A stretch of 64,000 nt of DNA from an uncultured Prevotellaceae bacterium (GCA_902800185.1 CADCDK010000011.1:87689-151688); one strand, 5' to 3'. Numbered from the stretch's first letter, positions 51,791-61,391 are shown. A program made the numbers and translations. The notes: generated from the letters alone by a model not told the origin.

Positions 51791-53950
51791 TTAGTCTTCT
51801 TCTTTGGCTTCTGCCTCGTGAGCAGCAATCAGCTGCTGCTGGATGTCGGCAGGAACAAGCTCGTAAGAAGCAAACTTCGTAGTGAAAGAAGCACGTCCAC
51901 CCGTGAGCGAGCTCAATGCGATAGAATAGTTGGAGAGCTCCTTCAGAGGAATCTTGGCAGAGAGCTTCTGATAGCCAGCCTCGCTGTCCATACCCATGAT
52001 GAGGGCGCGACGTCCCTGCAGGTCACTCATCACATCACCCATGTAGTCGCTGGGCACGAATACCTCCAAGTCGTAGATGGGCTCCAGAATCTTCGGGCCT
52101 GCCTCACGGAATGCGGCGGAGAAGGCCTGGCGTGCTGCCAGCATGAACGAAAGCTCGTTGGAATCTACTGGGTGCATCTTTCCGTCATAGACGATGACAC
52201 GCACGTCGCGGGCATAAGAGCCTGTCAGCGGTCCCTGCTCCATGCGCTCCATGATACCCTTCAAGATAGCAGGCATGAAACGGGTATCGATAGCACCACC
52301 GACAACAGAGTTGATGAAGACGAGCTTTCCGCCCCACTCCAGGTCAATCTCTTCCTTACCCTTGAGGTTCATCTTGAACTCCTGACCGTTAATCTTGAAT
52401 GATGTCGGGTCGGGCATACCCTCAGCATAAGGCTCAACAATGAGGTGTACTTCACCGAACTGACCGGCACCACCCGACTGCTTCTTATGACGATAGTCGG
52501 CACGAGCCATCTTCGTGATGGTCTCACGATAAGGAATCTTCGGCTCCTCAAATTCAACCTGAATCTTCTCGTTGTTCTCCAGACGCCACTTCAGGGTACG
52601 CAGGTGGAACTCACCCTGTCCGTGAATGATGGTCTGACGGAGTTCCTTCGACTGCTCCACAACCCATGTCGGGTCTTCCTGACGCATGCGGAGCACGGCT
52701 GCCATCAGCTTCTCCATTTCAGAGGAGTTAACGGGCTTGATGGCACGGGAATACTTGGAGTTGGGATATTTGATGAAGTCGAAACGGTTCTCGACATCCT
52801 TGGCGTTCAGGGTATTGCCGGTCTTCACGTCCTTCAGCTTCACGCTACAGCCAATATCACCTGCCTTCAGCTCGTCAACGGGAATACGGTTGGCACCAGC
52901 GCAGGCATAGATGGTACCGATGCGCTCCTTCGAGCCACGATCGGCGTTGGAGAGGTCATCACCAGACTTGACGCTTCCGCTCATCACCTTGAAGTAAGAA
53001 ACCTCACCGATGTGGGGCTCGAGACCTGTCTTGAAGAAATAGATGCTGGTGGGAGCGGCTGAATCAGCTGCAATCTCCTCACCGCGGGTGTTGTGTACCT
53101 TCGGCATCTCGCTCACGAAAGGAACGACATTACCCAGGAACTCCATCAGTCGGCGCACACCCATATCCTTACCGGCGCAAACGCAGAACACGGGGAAGAT
53201 GGAACGGGTGACAAGGCCCTTGCGGATACCCTCACGCATCTCGTCCTCGGTAAGAGTCTCTTCCTCGAAGAACTTCTCCATCAGCGAGTCGTCATTGGCA
53301 GCGGCAGCCTCTACCAGAGCGGCATGCAGTTCCTTTGCCTTGTCCATCTCTTCTGCGGGAATATCCTCGATGATGGGAGCACCACCCTCGGGCTTCCACG
53401 AGTACTTCTTCATCAGCAGTACATCGATAACGGCGTTGAAGCCTGCACCTGTGGCAATAGGATACTGAACGGGCACGCACTTGGGGCCGTAGATTTCCTG
53501 CATGTTGGATAGGATGACATCAAAATCGCAGTTGTCGCGGTCGAGCTGGTTAACGAGGAAGATAACAGGCTTCTGAAGCTTATCTGTATAACGGAAAGCA
53601 TTCTGCGTTCCTACCTCGGGACCATACTGGCCATTGATGAGGATGACAGCCTGATCGGTCACGTTAAGCGCTGTGATGGCACCTCCTACGAAGTCATCGC
53701 TTCCCGGACAGTCGATGATGTTCAGCTTCTTGTTGTTCCACTCCACATGGAAAACCGTCGGGAACACAGAGTAGCCGTATTCCTGCTCTACGGGGAAGTA
53801 ATCACTAACCGTATTCTTCTGCTCCACCGAACCGCGGCGCTTGATGATACCGGCTTCAAATAACATACTTTCGGCAAGAGTTGTCTTGCCGCTACCCGCA
53901 CTGCCAATCAAGGCAATGTTTTTAATCTCGTTTGTCTGATAAACTCTCAT
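51791..53950 (-). CDS. fusA2: Elongation factor G paralogue, EF-G2 type
   Basis: A 719-residue translational GTPase-family factor with all five EF-G domains. The nucleotide-binding loop is GSAGSGKTT (residues 16-24) where EF-G has AHVDHGKTT. Switch II reads DCPGSDDF (80-87), so the catalytic His of DTPGHVDF is Ser84, and switch I reads EYGYSVF instead of ERGITI. G4 is NQLDRD. The domain IV sequence SGGAGQFGEVHL is near residue 515. In Bacteroides a paralogue named EF-G2 has been reported to drive translocation without GTP hydrolysis during nutrient limitation. This protein looks like its counterpart. A standard EF-G must lie elsewhere. Confidence 0.93.
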   Translation of the reverse strand: MRVYQTNEIKNIALIGSAGSGKTTLAESMLFEAGIIKRRGSVEQKNTVSDYFPVEQEYGYSVFPTVFHVEWNNKKLNIIDCPGSDDFVGGAITALNVTDQAVILINGQYGPEVGTQNAFRYTDKLQKPVIFLVNQLDRDNCDFDVILSNMQEIYGPKCVPVQYPIATGAGFNAVIDVLLMKKYSWKPEGGAPIIEDIPAEEMDKAKELHAALVEAAAANDDSLMEKFFEEETLTEDEMREGIRKGLVTRSIFPVFCVCAGKDMGVRRLMEFLGNVVPFVSEMPKVHNTRGEEIAADSAAPTSIYFFKTGLEPHIGEVSYFKVMSGSVKSGDDLSNADRGSKERIGTIYACAGANRIPVDELKAGDIGCSVKLKDVKTGNTLNAKDVENRFDFIKYPNSKYSRAIKPVNSSEMEKLMAAVLRMRQEDPTWVVEQSKELRQTIIHGQGEFHLRTLKWRLENNEKIQVEFEEPKIPYRETITKMARADYRHKKQSGGAGQFGEVHLIVEPYAEGMPDPTSFKINGQEFKMNLKGKEEIDLEWGGKLVFINSVVGGAIDTRFMPAILKGIMERMEQGPLTGSYARDVRVIVYDGKMHPVDSNELSFMLAARQAFSAAFREAGPKILEPIYDLEVFVPSDYMGDVMSDLQGRRALIMGMDSEAGYQKLSAKIPLKELSNYSIALSSLTGGRASFTTKFASYELVPADIQQQLIAAHEAEAKEED

Positions 53951-54096
53951 AATAGTTTACAGTTTTTTAGTTATGAATTTTGGTTATTTGTAGTTTTCTT
54001 AAGTTTTGCGGGCTCTAAGTTAGTCAATTTCTTGCAAACAGCCATCAACTGTCACCAATAATTAAACTTTATTAGTACTTCTAACATCTGCTACGC

Positions 54097-54127
54097 TTGC
54101 AGATAACAGACAAAATTCGTATTTTTG
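54097..54127 (+). promoter_or_regulatory. Promoter of hemW
   Basis: TTG (54097-54099), 20 bp, TATTTTTG (54120-54127). The chosen ATG is only 8 bp after the box, so the mRNA would have almost no leader, and the more upstream in-frame ATG at 54097 cannot be used. Confidence 0.75.
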
Positions 54128-54135
54128 CCATCGTA

Positions 54136-55293
54136 ATGGCTGGTCTTTACATTCATATTCCATTCTGTGCAAGCCGATGCATCTACTGCGGCTTCTACTC
54201 CACTACACAGCTTTCGCAGCAAGACCGCTACGTGGACGCGCTGTGCAAGGAGATGGAATTGCGTCCCCTCAATGCAGCTTTCTCACCCCTCACCTCCATC
54301 TACCTCGGCGGCGGAACACCCTCGCAGCTCTCGTCCCACAATTTGGAACGCCTCTTTTTATATATAAATAAGGTGTATGGAATCAATAAGGTATATGGTG
54401 AGAACCTCGGAGATATTGAAATCACGATGGAATGCAACCCCGATGATGTCACGGAGGAGCTGGCCGCCCTACTCTCCCGTCTTCCTGTCAACCGCGTCTC
54501 TATGGGAGCGCAGACCTTTTCCGACAAACGGCTGCAACTCCTACGCCGCCGACATCATGCCCAACAGGTGGACGAGGCAGTTGAACGGTTACGGAAAGCC
54601 GGCATTGAAAACATCAGCATCGACCTTATGTTTGGCTTTCCCAACGAAACGTTATTGGAATGGGAACACGACTTGGAGCGGGCTTTGTCCCTGCAAGTGG
54701 AGCACATCTCTGCCTACAGTCTGATGTACGAAGAGGGAACCCAGCTCTGCCAGCTGAAAGACCAGGGACTACGTGCCTATACTCCCATCTCCGACGAGCT
54801 GTCAAGACAGATGTACGAGGTGTTGAAGGACAGGCTGGAGCAGGCAGGATATGAACACTATGAAATCAGCAACTTCGCACGAAGACGCACGGACGGAGGC
54901 TCCTGGCGAAGCCGCCACAACTCGTCCTACTGGCAGGGGATTCCCTACATAGGCATCGGTGCCGCCGCCCACTCCTACCAACTCAACACACGCTCCTGGA
55001 ACGTAAGCGATCTCAATGCCTACATGCGTGCAATAGAGAGTGGGAAGCTTCCCTCGGAAGAAGAGGTGTTGGATGAAGACACCCGATATAATGACCTGAT
55101 TACTACCGCCATGCGAACTCGCGAGGGAATCTGCATCGAACAGCTGTCGGACAAATACAGGACTTACCTGCTCCAAACAGCCAGCCGTTCCTTGCAGCAT
55201 GGACTGCTCACCATCGAGAACGGTTATCTTCACCTGACACGCGAAGGACTATTTGTGAGCGACGACGTGATGAGTGACCTCATTTATCTTTGA
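54136..55293 (+). CDS. hemW: HemW-like radical SAM protein
   Basis: A 385-residue enzyme of the coproporphyrinogen III oxidase-like family; HemW members are now seen as heme chaperones. The start MAGLYIHIPFC is fixed by the promoter. The iron-sulfur motif is CASRCIYCGF (CxxxCxxC), and EITMECNPDDV and YLGGGTPSQL are family motifs. An INKVYGINKVYG duplication near residue 80-91 comes from an 18-bp tandem repeat in the DNA. The C-terminal HemN-type domain is present (YIGIGAAAHSYQ). Confidence 0.92.
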   Translation: MAGLYIHIPFCASRCIYCGFYSTTQLSQQDRYVDALCKEMELRPLNAAFSPLTSIYLGGGTPSQLSSHNLERLFLYINKVYGINKVYGENLGDIEITMECNPDDVTEELAALLSRLPVNRVSMGAQTFSDKRLQLLRRRHHAQQVDEAVERLRKAGIENISIDLMFGFPNETLLEWEHDLERALSLQVEHISAYSLMYEEGTQLCQLKDQGLRAYTPISDELSRQMYEVLKDRLEQAGYEHYEISNFARRRTDGGSWRSRHNSSYWQGIPYIGIGAAAHSYQLNTRSWNVSDLNAYMRAIESGKLPSEEEVLDEDTRYNDLITTAMRTREGICIEQLSDKYRTYLLQTASRSLQHGLLTIENGYLHLTREGLFVSDDVMSDLIYL

Positions 55294-55372
55294 AGTGCTA
55301 AAATAGCCAAAATATTTGCATATCCAGAAAAAAAGTAAGACCTTTGCAACAAATTCAAACCCAGGAACCAAC

Positions 55373-57382
55373 ATGATGAAGAAAACTACGCTTCTGTTTT
55401 TAATCGGACTTTTGTGTACCCTCTGTACCTATGCCCAATGGGAACAGAAGTCCAACCTGCCGACTATCTACATCGCCACTTTCGACGGTTACGGCATCTA
55501 TAGCAAGACCGAGTATAAGTATTGCAAGCTTCATTACGTGGATGAGGAAGGGCACGTCACCTCCTATGACTCCGTGCTGATTCGCGGACGAGGGAACTCT
55601 ACCTGGAACCTTTCCAAAAAGCCCTACAGGATCAAGTTCAACAACAAAGTGAAGTTTCTCGGCACGGGCTATGCGAAGACCAAGAAATGGACGTTGCTTG
55701 CCAATGCCGGCGACAAGACGATGATGCGCAACGCCCTCACCTCTGCTATGGGCGACTTCACCTCGCTGAAGTTCAACCCCGCTGCCAAGTTCGTTGACAT
55801 GGTACTTAACGGCACCTACGTGGGAACCTATCAGATCAGCGACCAGGTTGATGTGCGCCCTCATCGGGTCAATGTCACCGAACAGCCCGTTCCGCCTGCC
55901 GCCACCGACGACATCACAGGAGGCTACCTGCTTGAGGTTGATGGATTCCGCGAAGGAAACTGCTTCAGTACATCACGATACGGAGCACCCGTACGCATAC
56001 ACTATCCTGACGACGAAGACATTGTCAGCGCACAGACCAACTACATCCGCAACTACGTCAACGAGTTCGATTTGGCGCTGTACTCAACAGACTTCGACAA
56101 TCCCACGACAGGTTATCGGGCCTATGTGGATTCGGCCTCACTTGTCGATTGGTACATCTGTACCGAGGTGAGCGCGAATATTGACGGATTCTACAGCACC
56201 TATTTCTACAAAGAGCAGGCAGACCCCAAGCTCTATTGGGGCCCGCTGTGGGACTATGACATCGCCTACAACAACGACTATCGTGTCCGTAATGAACAAG
56301 GGCTCACCACTACCGCCTACTCGCTGATGGCAGATATAGCCTACAGCGGTTCCAAGGCATGGGTGAACCGCATGTGGGAAGATCCCTGGTTTCAGAAGCT
56401 CGTTTACAATCGCTACAAGGAACTGCTCGACAAAGGACTTGTTGACTATCTGCATCACAAGATTGACAGCTTTGCCAACGTCCTCAACCGCTCGCAGAAA
56501 CTCAACTACGAGAAATGGGGCATCAGCACGCGGGCCTATCACGAGTTCGTCCTCTACTCGTCCTATGATCAGTATGTGGCAGACCTCAAGCAGTTCGTCA
56601 CCGACCATTGTGCCTATCTTGAACAGGCCTTTGCCAACCGCAAGCCCGTCGAGCCGACACCTGCCTTCGTGCCAGACAATTACTACTACCACCTGATTAA
56701 CGCCAAGACCTCCAAGGCAATTGCCACCTCAGGCGCAGGCGTGTATCAGCTGAGTGAGAATAAAAACGACGAGAGCGAAGACTGGGAAATCCGCAAGGTG
56801 GGCACTCATTTCCAGCTAATCAATCGCCAGACGGAAAAAGCACTCAACGACCCAACGGAAGGTGCTGTAGGACCCTCTACCAATGTCGGGACACAACTCA
56901 ATACCGCCACACCCGACGATACCGACGAGCGACAGCTGTGGAACATCATCCCACAAGGCACGGCGGGGTTCTATAATCTGGAGAACGTCTATAGTCAGCA
57001 CATCGCCAATCTCGAGGGCGGACGTAGCGACGACAACACAGCCATCCTGAGCTACACCAGCGACTCACGCAACGGCGAGAGCCAGAACCGACTTTGGTAT
57101 ATTGTCTCCAACGGCGAGCTTCCCGCTACGCCTACATCCATCAGGGAGGTTGAGCCCGAGGAATACGCATTGGCATACAACCCCCATTCGCAGGTTCTGC
57201 ACTTCGGCTCCGAGACACCCGCGGCACTCACGTTCACCGCCCATGTGATTGCCATCAATGGTGTCCGAGTAGGCAGCTTCAAGGCAAACGAGGAGTTCTC
57301 GATGAGCGCGCTCCCCTCCGGCGTCTATGTAGTCACATGGACAGCAGGCGGGCAAACACGCAGCGTCAAATTCAAGAAATAG
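55373..57382 (+). CDS. Secreted CotH kinase-like protein with ricin-type and sorting domains
   Basis: The start at 55373 gives a signal peptide (MMKKTTLLFLIGLLCTLCTY). The CotH-type domain (about residues 60-380) has the family patterns RGRGNSTWNLSKKPYRIKF and YWGPLWDYDIAYNND. CotH proteins phosphorylate spore-coat or surface proteins, or are of unknown role in Bacteroidetes. A ricin-like beta-trefoil region (about 450-590, YYYHLINAKTSKAIATSG) and a C-terminal domain ending in GVYVVTWTAGGQTRSVKFKK follow, the latter like type IX secretion signals. It is 669 residues. Confidence 0.88.
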   Translation: MMKKTTLLFLIGLLCTLCTYAQWEQKSNLPTIYIATFDGYGIYSKTEYKYCKLHYVDEEGHVTSYDSVLIRGRGNSTWNLSKKPYRIKFNNKVKFLGTGYAKTKKWTLLANAGDKTMMRNALTSAMGDFTSLKFNPAAKFVDMVLNGTYVGTYQISDQVDVRPHRVNVTEQPVPPAATDDITGGYLLEVDGFREGNCFSTSRYGAPVRIHYPDDEDIVSAQTNYIRNYVNEFDLALYSTDFDNPTTGYRAYVDSASLVDWYICTEVSANIDGFYSTYFYKEQADPKLYWGPLWDYDIAYNNDYRVRNEQGLTTTAYSLMADIAYSGSKAWVNRMWEDPWFQKLVYNRYKELLDKGLVDYLHHKIDSFANVLNRSQKLNYEKWGISTRAYHEFVLYSSYDQYVADLKQFVTDHCAYLEQAFANRKPVEPTPAFVPDNYYYHLINAKTSKAIATSGAGVYQLSENKNDESEDWEIRKVGTHFQLINRQTEKALNDPTEGAVGPSTNVGTQLNTATPDDTDERQLWNIIPQGTAGFYNLENVYSQHIANLEGGRSDDNTAILSYTSDSRNGESQNRLWYIVSNGELPATPTSIREVEPEEYALAYNPHSQVLHFGSETPAALTFTAHVIAINGVRVGSFKANEEFSMSALPSGVYVVTWTAGGQTRSVKFKK

Positions 57383-57405
57383 CTGAAACTCCTACAAGAG
57401 AGAGA

Positions 57406-58407
57406 TTACACATTGACAGTTCCGCAATAAGGGCAACGACCTTTATTGCGGATTTTTCGTCCACAATGGCCACACAGGAAACGTGGATTGTAGTGGGAAT
57501 CGTAATAACGCAAGCAGGCATAGACATACACGACCAGCAAGACATATCCGATATAATACAGCGTCGTTATACTGAACACGATGTACTCTACAGCACACAC
57601 GCCACCAAGACCTGCCAGATACATGAGGGCATCACCCAGGGGGAGTTGCCGACGCACATCGTCTGCCGCGGCAAGCCCTACAATCAGCATCGCCCACACA
57701 GTCGAAAGGAAGACCCCAAGCAACAACGGCACGGAGAACGGGTTGAGCGTAGGATGATAGTAGAAATGGCGCCATACGTCGGGCGCAAACATCTGGATAG
57801 CAGCATACAGCGTGGCTGCAACAGCCACAATCAAGGCTAAGAGTGTCGGATAGAACGAATCGATGTCGTTCAGGAACACCAAGTGGGCATTTTGGCGCAG
57901 CAGATGGCGCATGGTATAGCCGAACACCAGCAGGATGATGATAATCAGGGAAATCAGGATGTGGGTGTCGGAGAAGAAAGAGATGAACTGCGAGATGGGA
58001 TCATCGGGAACCACAGCCGGCAGCAGCTCCGACTCGTGAATCCACCCGAACTCTGAGTCAACCGTTGCCACCTGCACCCAAACAGAGTCGATGGAATCAT
58101 TCGGGATGGTACGCACATCAGCCACCACCAGCGGTTCACCTCTCCTGACGGAGAATGAGTCTGTCATCAGTTCCGACATCTGTTCCTCCGGCTGCTGACG
58201 CAACAGGGGTACGGAGTCTGCCTTCACCACGAAGTTGTAGTTGACTGAGTAGTGATGGGTCGAGCTGAAGGTAAGCGTATCGCTCACCGGCAGGGAGTCG
58301 CTCCCCTGTTCCGGTAGTGCTTCCGAGCGCCTCGGACTGTCGCTGTAGCATGCCGTCAGCAACAGTACCGCTCCACATATCATCCATTTCAGTAATCCTT
58401 TGACCAT
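57406..58407 (-). CDS. Lipoprotein-like membrane protein with SH3-like and zinc-ribbon ends
   Basis: A 333-residue protein with a rare layout. A signal peptide with lipobox (LLLTAC) is followed by a Ser/Pro-rich spacer, an SH3-like part (VADVRTIPNDSIDSVWVQVA, ending WIHESELLPAV) near residue 95-130, five or so membrane helices (about 150-305) and a C-terminal zinc ribbon CGHCGRKIRNKGRCPYCG. If the Cys is truly acylated, the helices would still place the ribbon in the cytoplasm. The role is unknown. It is 22 bp after the U32 peptidase gene. Confidence 0.75.
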   Translation of the reverse strand: MVKGLLKWMICGAVLLLTACYSDSPRRSEALPEQGSDSLPVSDTLTFSSTHHYSVNYNFVVKADSVPLLRQQPEEQMSELMTDSFSVRRGEPLVVADVRTIPNDSIDSVWVQVATVDSEFGWIHESELLPAVVPDDPISQFISFFSDTHILISLIIIILLVFGYTMRHLLRQNAHLVFLNDIDSFYPTLLALIVAVAATLYAAIQMFAPDVWRHFYYHPTLNPFSVPLLLGVFLSTVWAMLIVGLAAADDVRRQLPLGDALMYLAGLGGVCAVEYIVFSITTLYYIGYVLLVVYVYACLRYYDSHYNPRFLCGHCGRKIRNKGRCPYCGTVNV

Positions 58408-58429
58408 CTCCTGATATATCTTCTTAGAC

Positions 58430-60394
58430 TTAAGCTTTCAACTTCATTTCACACGCCTTGCAGTCGAACACCAATCCAAACTTCCTTCCATCGCCCAACC
58501 GCAACGAGAGCGGTTCACGCCACGTCGGGTGCTGTCCGCCGTGCTTCACACAGTAGCCTAATGAGAATTTGATGCAATGGCGGCAATGCATGAGTGTGGC
58601 CTCGCTGGGTTGCTGCAGTTCCAAAGCCGGAGCAACGGTCTCCAGCCCTTGTGCCCTGTAGAAGTCGGAGGCCTGGCGGTTCGCGATATTGTAGAGATGA
58701 GGTTCCGCATAGCGAGGCATTTCCGCATTCTTCACGCCCCTTTCCGCGTTTCTCATTCCGTACTCCTCGTTTTCCGTTCCTCTTTCCTCGCTTCCTGTTC
58801 GTCGTTCCACTCCCTTCGTTCCGCACTCCTCTATCGCCTGTCGTCTCAGCTGTGCCAACTGGGCTGCCGTCACGAAGACATCAAAGTCATCCGCCACTTC
58901 TACATGTGAACAGACAAACTGCGTGGTGCCTAACTTCGACAGCTCCTTGACAATAAAATCGTGCTGGGGCTTGCGGGGCTTCTCGCACTTCTCCATACAG
59001 AGTCGCACCTGCCGTCGGACATAGCCTGCATCCACCGTCAGCACAAGTTCGTATCCGCTGTCTTCATCCCACAGCTCACCTTTTTCCAGTCTCATCGTCA
59101 CGGGAATCTTCCGTTCCGCGGTTTTCCCAGCCAGCAACTTGGAGAAGGCAACGTCGTTGTTGCGATAGAGCAACGTACCCACCCGCAGACCTTCCGGAAT
59201 ACTGAGCAGATACAGCCGGTTGCCAACAGCCTTGTTCACACGGAATCCTTGCAGCTCCACACCTCCAGCATTCTTGGCGAAGAAGCACAACCCGTCTCCG
59301 TTGCTGAACGCAGCCGTACTGGAGACAACGACAGAGGGATTCCTTGAAGCTTCAATCACCTTCACCTTCCCCACCTGTTCGCCAATCGCTTTCGGCGTGT
59401 CAAAGGAAACGATGGAAGGCTGCCGTCCCTGCAACACGCCGTTGGCATCACGATGTGCATGAAGGAAATAATTCGTATAGCCACGATGAAACGTCTTCTT
59501 CAGATCGGGCTCGAAATGATAGGTAACCTGCCCCATCGAAGCCCTTTGGTAATCGTTGGGACGGCGGCGCACCAGCTCGTCAAGGCGCTGGCTATAGGCG
59601 GCAACGACATTCTTCACATAGTCAACATCCTTCAGCCGTCCTTCAATCTTGAACGAAACCGCACCCGCATCCGCCAGTTCCTCCAGGTAGTCTATCTGAC
59701 AGAGGTCTTTCAACGACAGCAGATGCCGTTGGTGGACAATCTCCCTACCGTCAGCATCTATCAGGTCGTACTTCATCCGGCACATCTGCGCACATGCTCC
59801 CCGATTGGCACTCCGACCCAGGCAGTACTGCGAGGCATAACAAAGACCGCTGTAGCTCACGCACAACGCTCCGTGGACGAATACTTCCAGTTCTATGTCG
59901 GGCACACGGCGGTGTATCTCCCGAATCTCTTCCAAGGACAACTCACGCGCCAACACAACCCGACGGAATCCCAACGAGCGGAGCCAAGCCACCTTCTCCG
60001 CAGTTCGGTTATCCGTCTGCGTCGAAGCATGGAGTACAAACCCCTCCTTAAACCCCTTAAACTCTTTAAACTCTTTAAACTCTTGAACCCCTTCCACAAT
60101 CCCCATGTCCTGCACGAGGAAAGCATCCACACCCACCTGCTGCAAATCCTTCATCAGCTGGAGGGTGTCCTCGAGTTCCTGATCGTAGATGATGGTATTG
60201 GTCGTCACATAGACCTTGGCACCGAACTGATGGGCATAGCGACAAAGCTCGGCAATATCCTCCACCGAGTTCCCTGCCGCCGCACGTGCGCCATAGCGCT
60301 CAGCACCGATATACACGGCATCTGCGCCATGATCGATGGCAGCTATTCCGCAGGAAAGATTCTTGGCGGGAGCCAGCAGTTCAAGTGTTCGCAT
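58430..60394 (-). CDS. U32 family peptidase/RNA hydroxylation-type protein
   Basis: A 654-residue U32-family protein of the kind that includes RlhA and TrhP, which add hydroxyl groups to RNA bases. The N-terminal barrel holds LELLAPAKNL, GADAVYIGAERYGARA and the Cys-rich GACAQMCRMKYDL block (about residues 210-225). Two translated 9-bp repeat blocks interrupt it: an EFKEFKEFKGFKEGF stretch near residue 115 and an EERGTENEEYGMRNAERGVK stretch near 555. Both keep the frame. It is 5 bp after metA. Confidence 0.9.
   Translation of the reverse strand: MRTLELLAPAKNLSCGIAAIDHGADAVYIGAERYGARAAAGNSVEDIAELCRYAHQFGAKVYVTTNTIIYDQELEDTLQLMKDLQQVGVDAFLVQDMGIVEGVQEFKEFKEFKGFKEGFVLHASTQTDNRTAEKVAWLRSLGFRRVVLARELSLEEIREIHRRVPDIELEVFVHGALCVSYSGLCYASQYCLGRSANRGACAQMCRMKYDLIDADGREIVHQRHLLSLKDLCQIDYLEELADAGAVSFKIEGRLKDVDYVKNVVAAYSQRLDELVRRRPNDYQRASMGQVTYHFEPDLKKTFHRGYTNYFLHAHRDANGVLQGRQPSIVSFDTPKAIGEQVGKVKVIEASRNPSVVVSSTAAFSNGDGLCFFAKNAGGVELQGFRVNKAVGNRLYLLSIPEGLRVGTLLYRNNDVAFSKLLAGKTAERKIPVTMRLEKGELWDEDSGYELVLTVDAGYVRRQVRLCMEKCEKPRKPQHDFIVKELSKLGTTQFVCSHVEVADDFDVFVTAAQLAQLRRQAIEECGTKGVERRTGSEERGTENEEYGMRNAERGVKNAEMPRYAEPHLYNIANRQASDFYRAQGLETVAPALELQQPSEATLMHCRHCIKFSLGYCVKHGGQHPTWREPLSLRLGDGRKFGLVFDCKACEMKLKA
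58712..58830. repeat. Degenerate 9-bp repeat block in the U32 peptidase gene, 3' block
   Basis: TTCCGCATTC/TTTCCGCGTTT/CTCATTCCG-type units of about 9 bp encoding Glu/Arg/Asn/Gly-rich residues. It lies near the end of the conserved part, and the frame stays open through it. Confidence 0.65.
60045..60094. repeat. 9-bp repeat block in the U32 peptidase gene, 5' block
   Basis: Five units of CCTTAAACC/CTTTAAACT with period 9. They encode the FKEFKEFK stretch. The same unit type is in the primase-like gene at 24712-24832 and in the intergenic block at 61333-61391. Confidence 0.85.
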
Positions 60395-60399
60395 CGGGA

Positions 60400-61323
60400 T
60401 TACTCAATTTCTTCGATGTTATAAGGCGTCTCCTGATAGACGTAATAGTTGATCCAGTTGGAGAAGAAGAGGTTGGCATGTGCGCGCCATTTCACCAAGG
60501 GAGGATTCGCGGGGTTGTCGTCGCGGTAATAGTTGACGGGCATCTCCACGTCGTCTCGCTTACCCACATCTCGCCGGTACTCCTTGTCAAGGGTGTCAGG
60601 CGCATACTCCAGGTGTCCCGTGATGAAGAACTCTCGTCCGCCCCGTGCCATCACCATCGACACACCGCTGTCCGCAGACTCTGCCAGCAACGTGAGTGCC
60701 GGGTTGGCGAGGATATCCTCACGCCGTATCTCGGTATGGCGGCTGTGGGGCATGTAGAACTCATCATCGAACCCACGGAAGATGGGCATCCGGGAAGTAA
60801 GGGGCGAAAGCTGCTGGGTGAAGATGCCGAACATCTTCTTGTCCAGCGGATACTTCGGCACGCCATAGTGGTAATAGAGTCCGGCCTGTGCCGCCCAGCA
60901 GATGTAGAGCGTGGACGTGACGTGATTCCGCGCCCAGTCGAAAATCTGCGAAATCTCCTCCCAGTACGCAACCTCCTCGAAGGGCATCTGCTCCACCGGT
61001 GCCCCCGTGATAATCATTCCGTCGAACTTCTCCTGTCGCAGGGTCTCGAAGTCCTTGTAGAACATCATCATGTGTTCAATGGGGGTGTTCTTGGGGGTGT
61101 GGCTTTTCAGCTTCATGAAACTGATGTCCATCTGCAAGGGCGTATTGGAAAGCAGGCGAATGAGGTCTGTCTCCGTTGTGATCTTCAGCGGCATGAGGTT
61201 CAGGATGACGATACGCAGCGGACGGATGTCCTGCGCATGGGCACGGGAGGCATCCATCACGAAGATATTCTCGTCTTTCAGCAGCTCAATGGCCGGTAGT
61301 CTGTCGGGAAGTCTTAATGGCAT
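60400..61323 (-). CDS. metA: Homoserine O-acyltransferase MetA
   Basis: Acylates homoserine with an acetyl or succinyl group for methionine synthesis. It is 307 residues, the usual size. The nucleophile Cys is in LYICWAAQAGLYYHYG near residue 142 and the catalytic pair is in EYDTLD/His-type GHLEYAPDTLD. Bacteroidetes enzymes of this type are often acetyl-specific, but the sequence alone does not settle it. Translation begins at MPLRLPDRLPAIEL. No SAM riboswitch is seen in the 73 bp before it; that gap is a 9-bp repeat. Confidence 0.93.
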   Translation of the reverse strand: MPLRLPDRLPAIELLKDENIFVMDASRAHAQDIRPLRIVILNLMPLKITTETDLIRLLSNTPLQMDISFMKLKSHTPKNTPIEHMMMFYKDFETLRQEKFDGMIITGAPVEQMPFEEVAYWEEISQIFDWARNHVTSTLYICWAAQAGLYYHYGVPKYPLDKKMFGIFTQQLSPLTSRMPIFRGFDDEFYMPHSRHTEIRREDILANPALTLLAESADSGVSMVMARGGREFFITGHLEYAPDTLDKEYRRDVGKRDDVEMPVNYYRDDNPANPPLVKWRAHANLFFSNWINYYVYQETPYNIEEIE

Positions 61324-61332
61324 ATTTTATAA

Positions 61333-61391
61333 GGGCTTCAAGGGTTGAAGGGTTTAAAAGTTTAAGACGTTTAAGAGTTTAAGAGTTCAAG
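61333..61391. repeat. Intergenic 9-bp repeat between metA and the M13 peptidase
   Basis: Units of TTCAAGGGT/TTTAAAAGT/TTTAAGAGT with a 9-bp period, the reverse complement of the unit in the U32 gene. It fills most of the gap before metA. Confidence 0.8.

Noticed and set aside
59453-60424. Plus-strand open frame of 323 codons opposite the U32 peptidase
   Set aside because: Shadow frame; the minus-strand protein has clear family motifs along the whole length.
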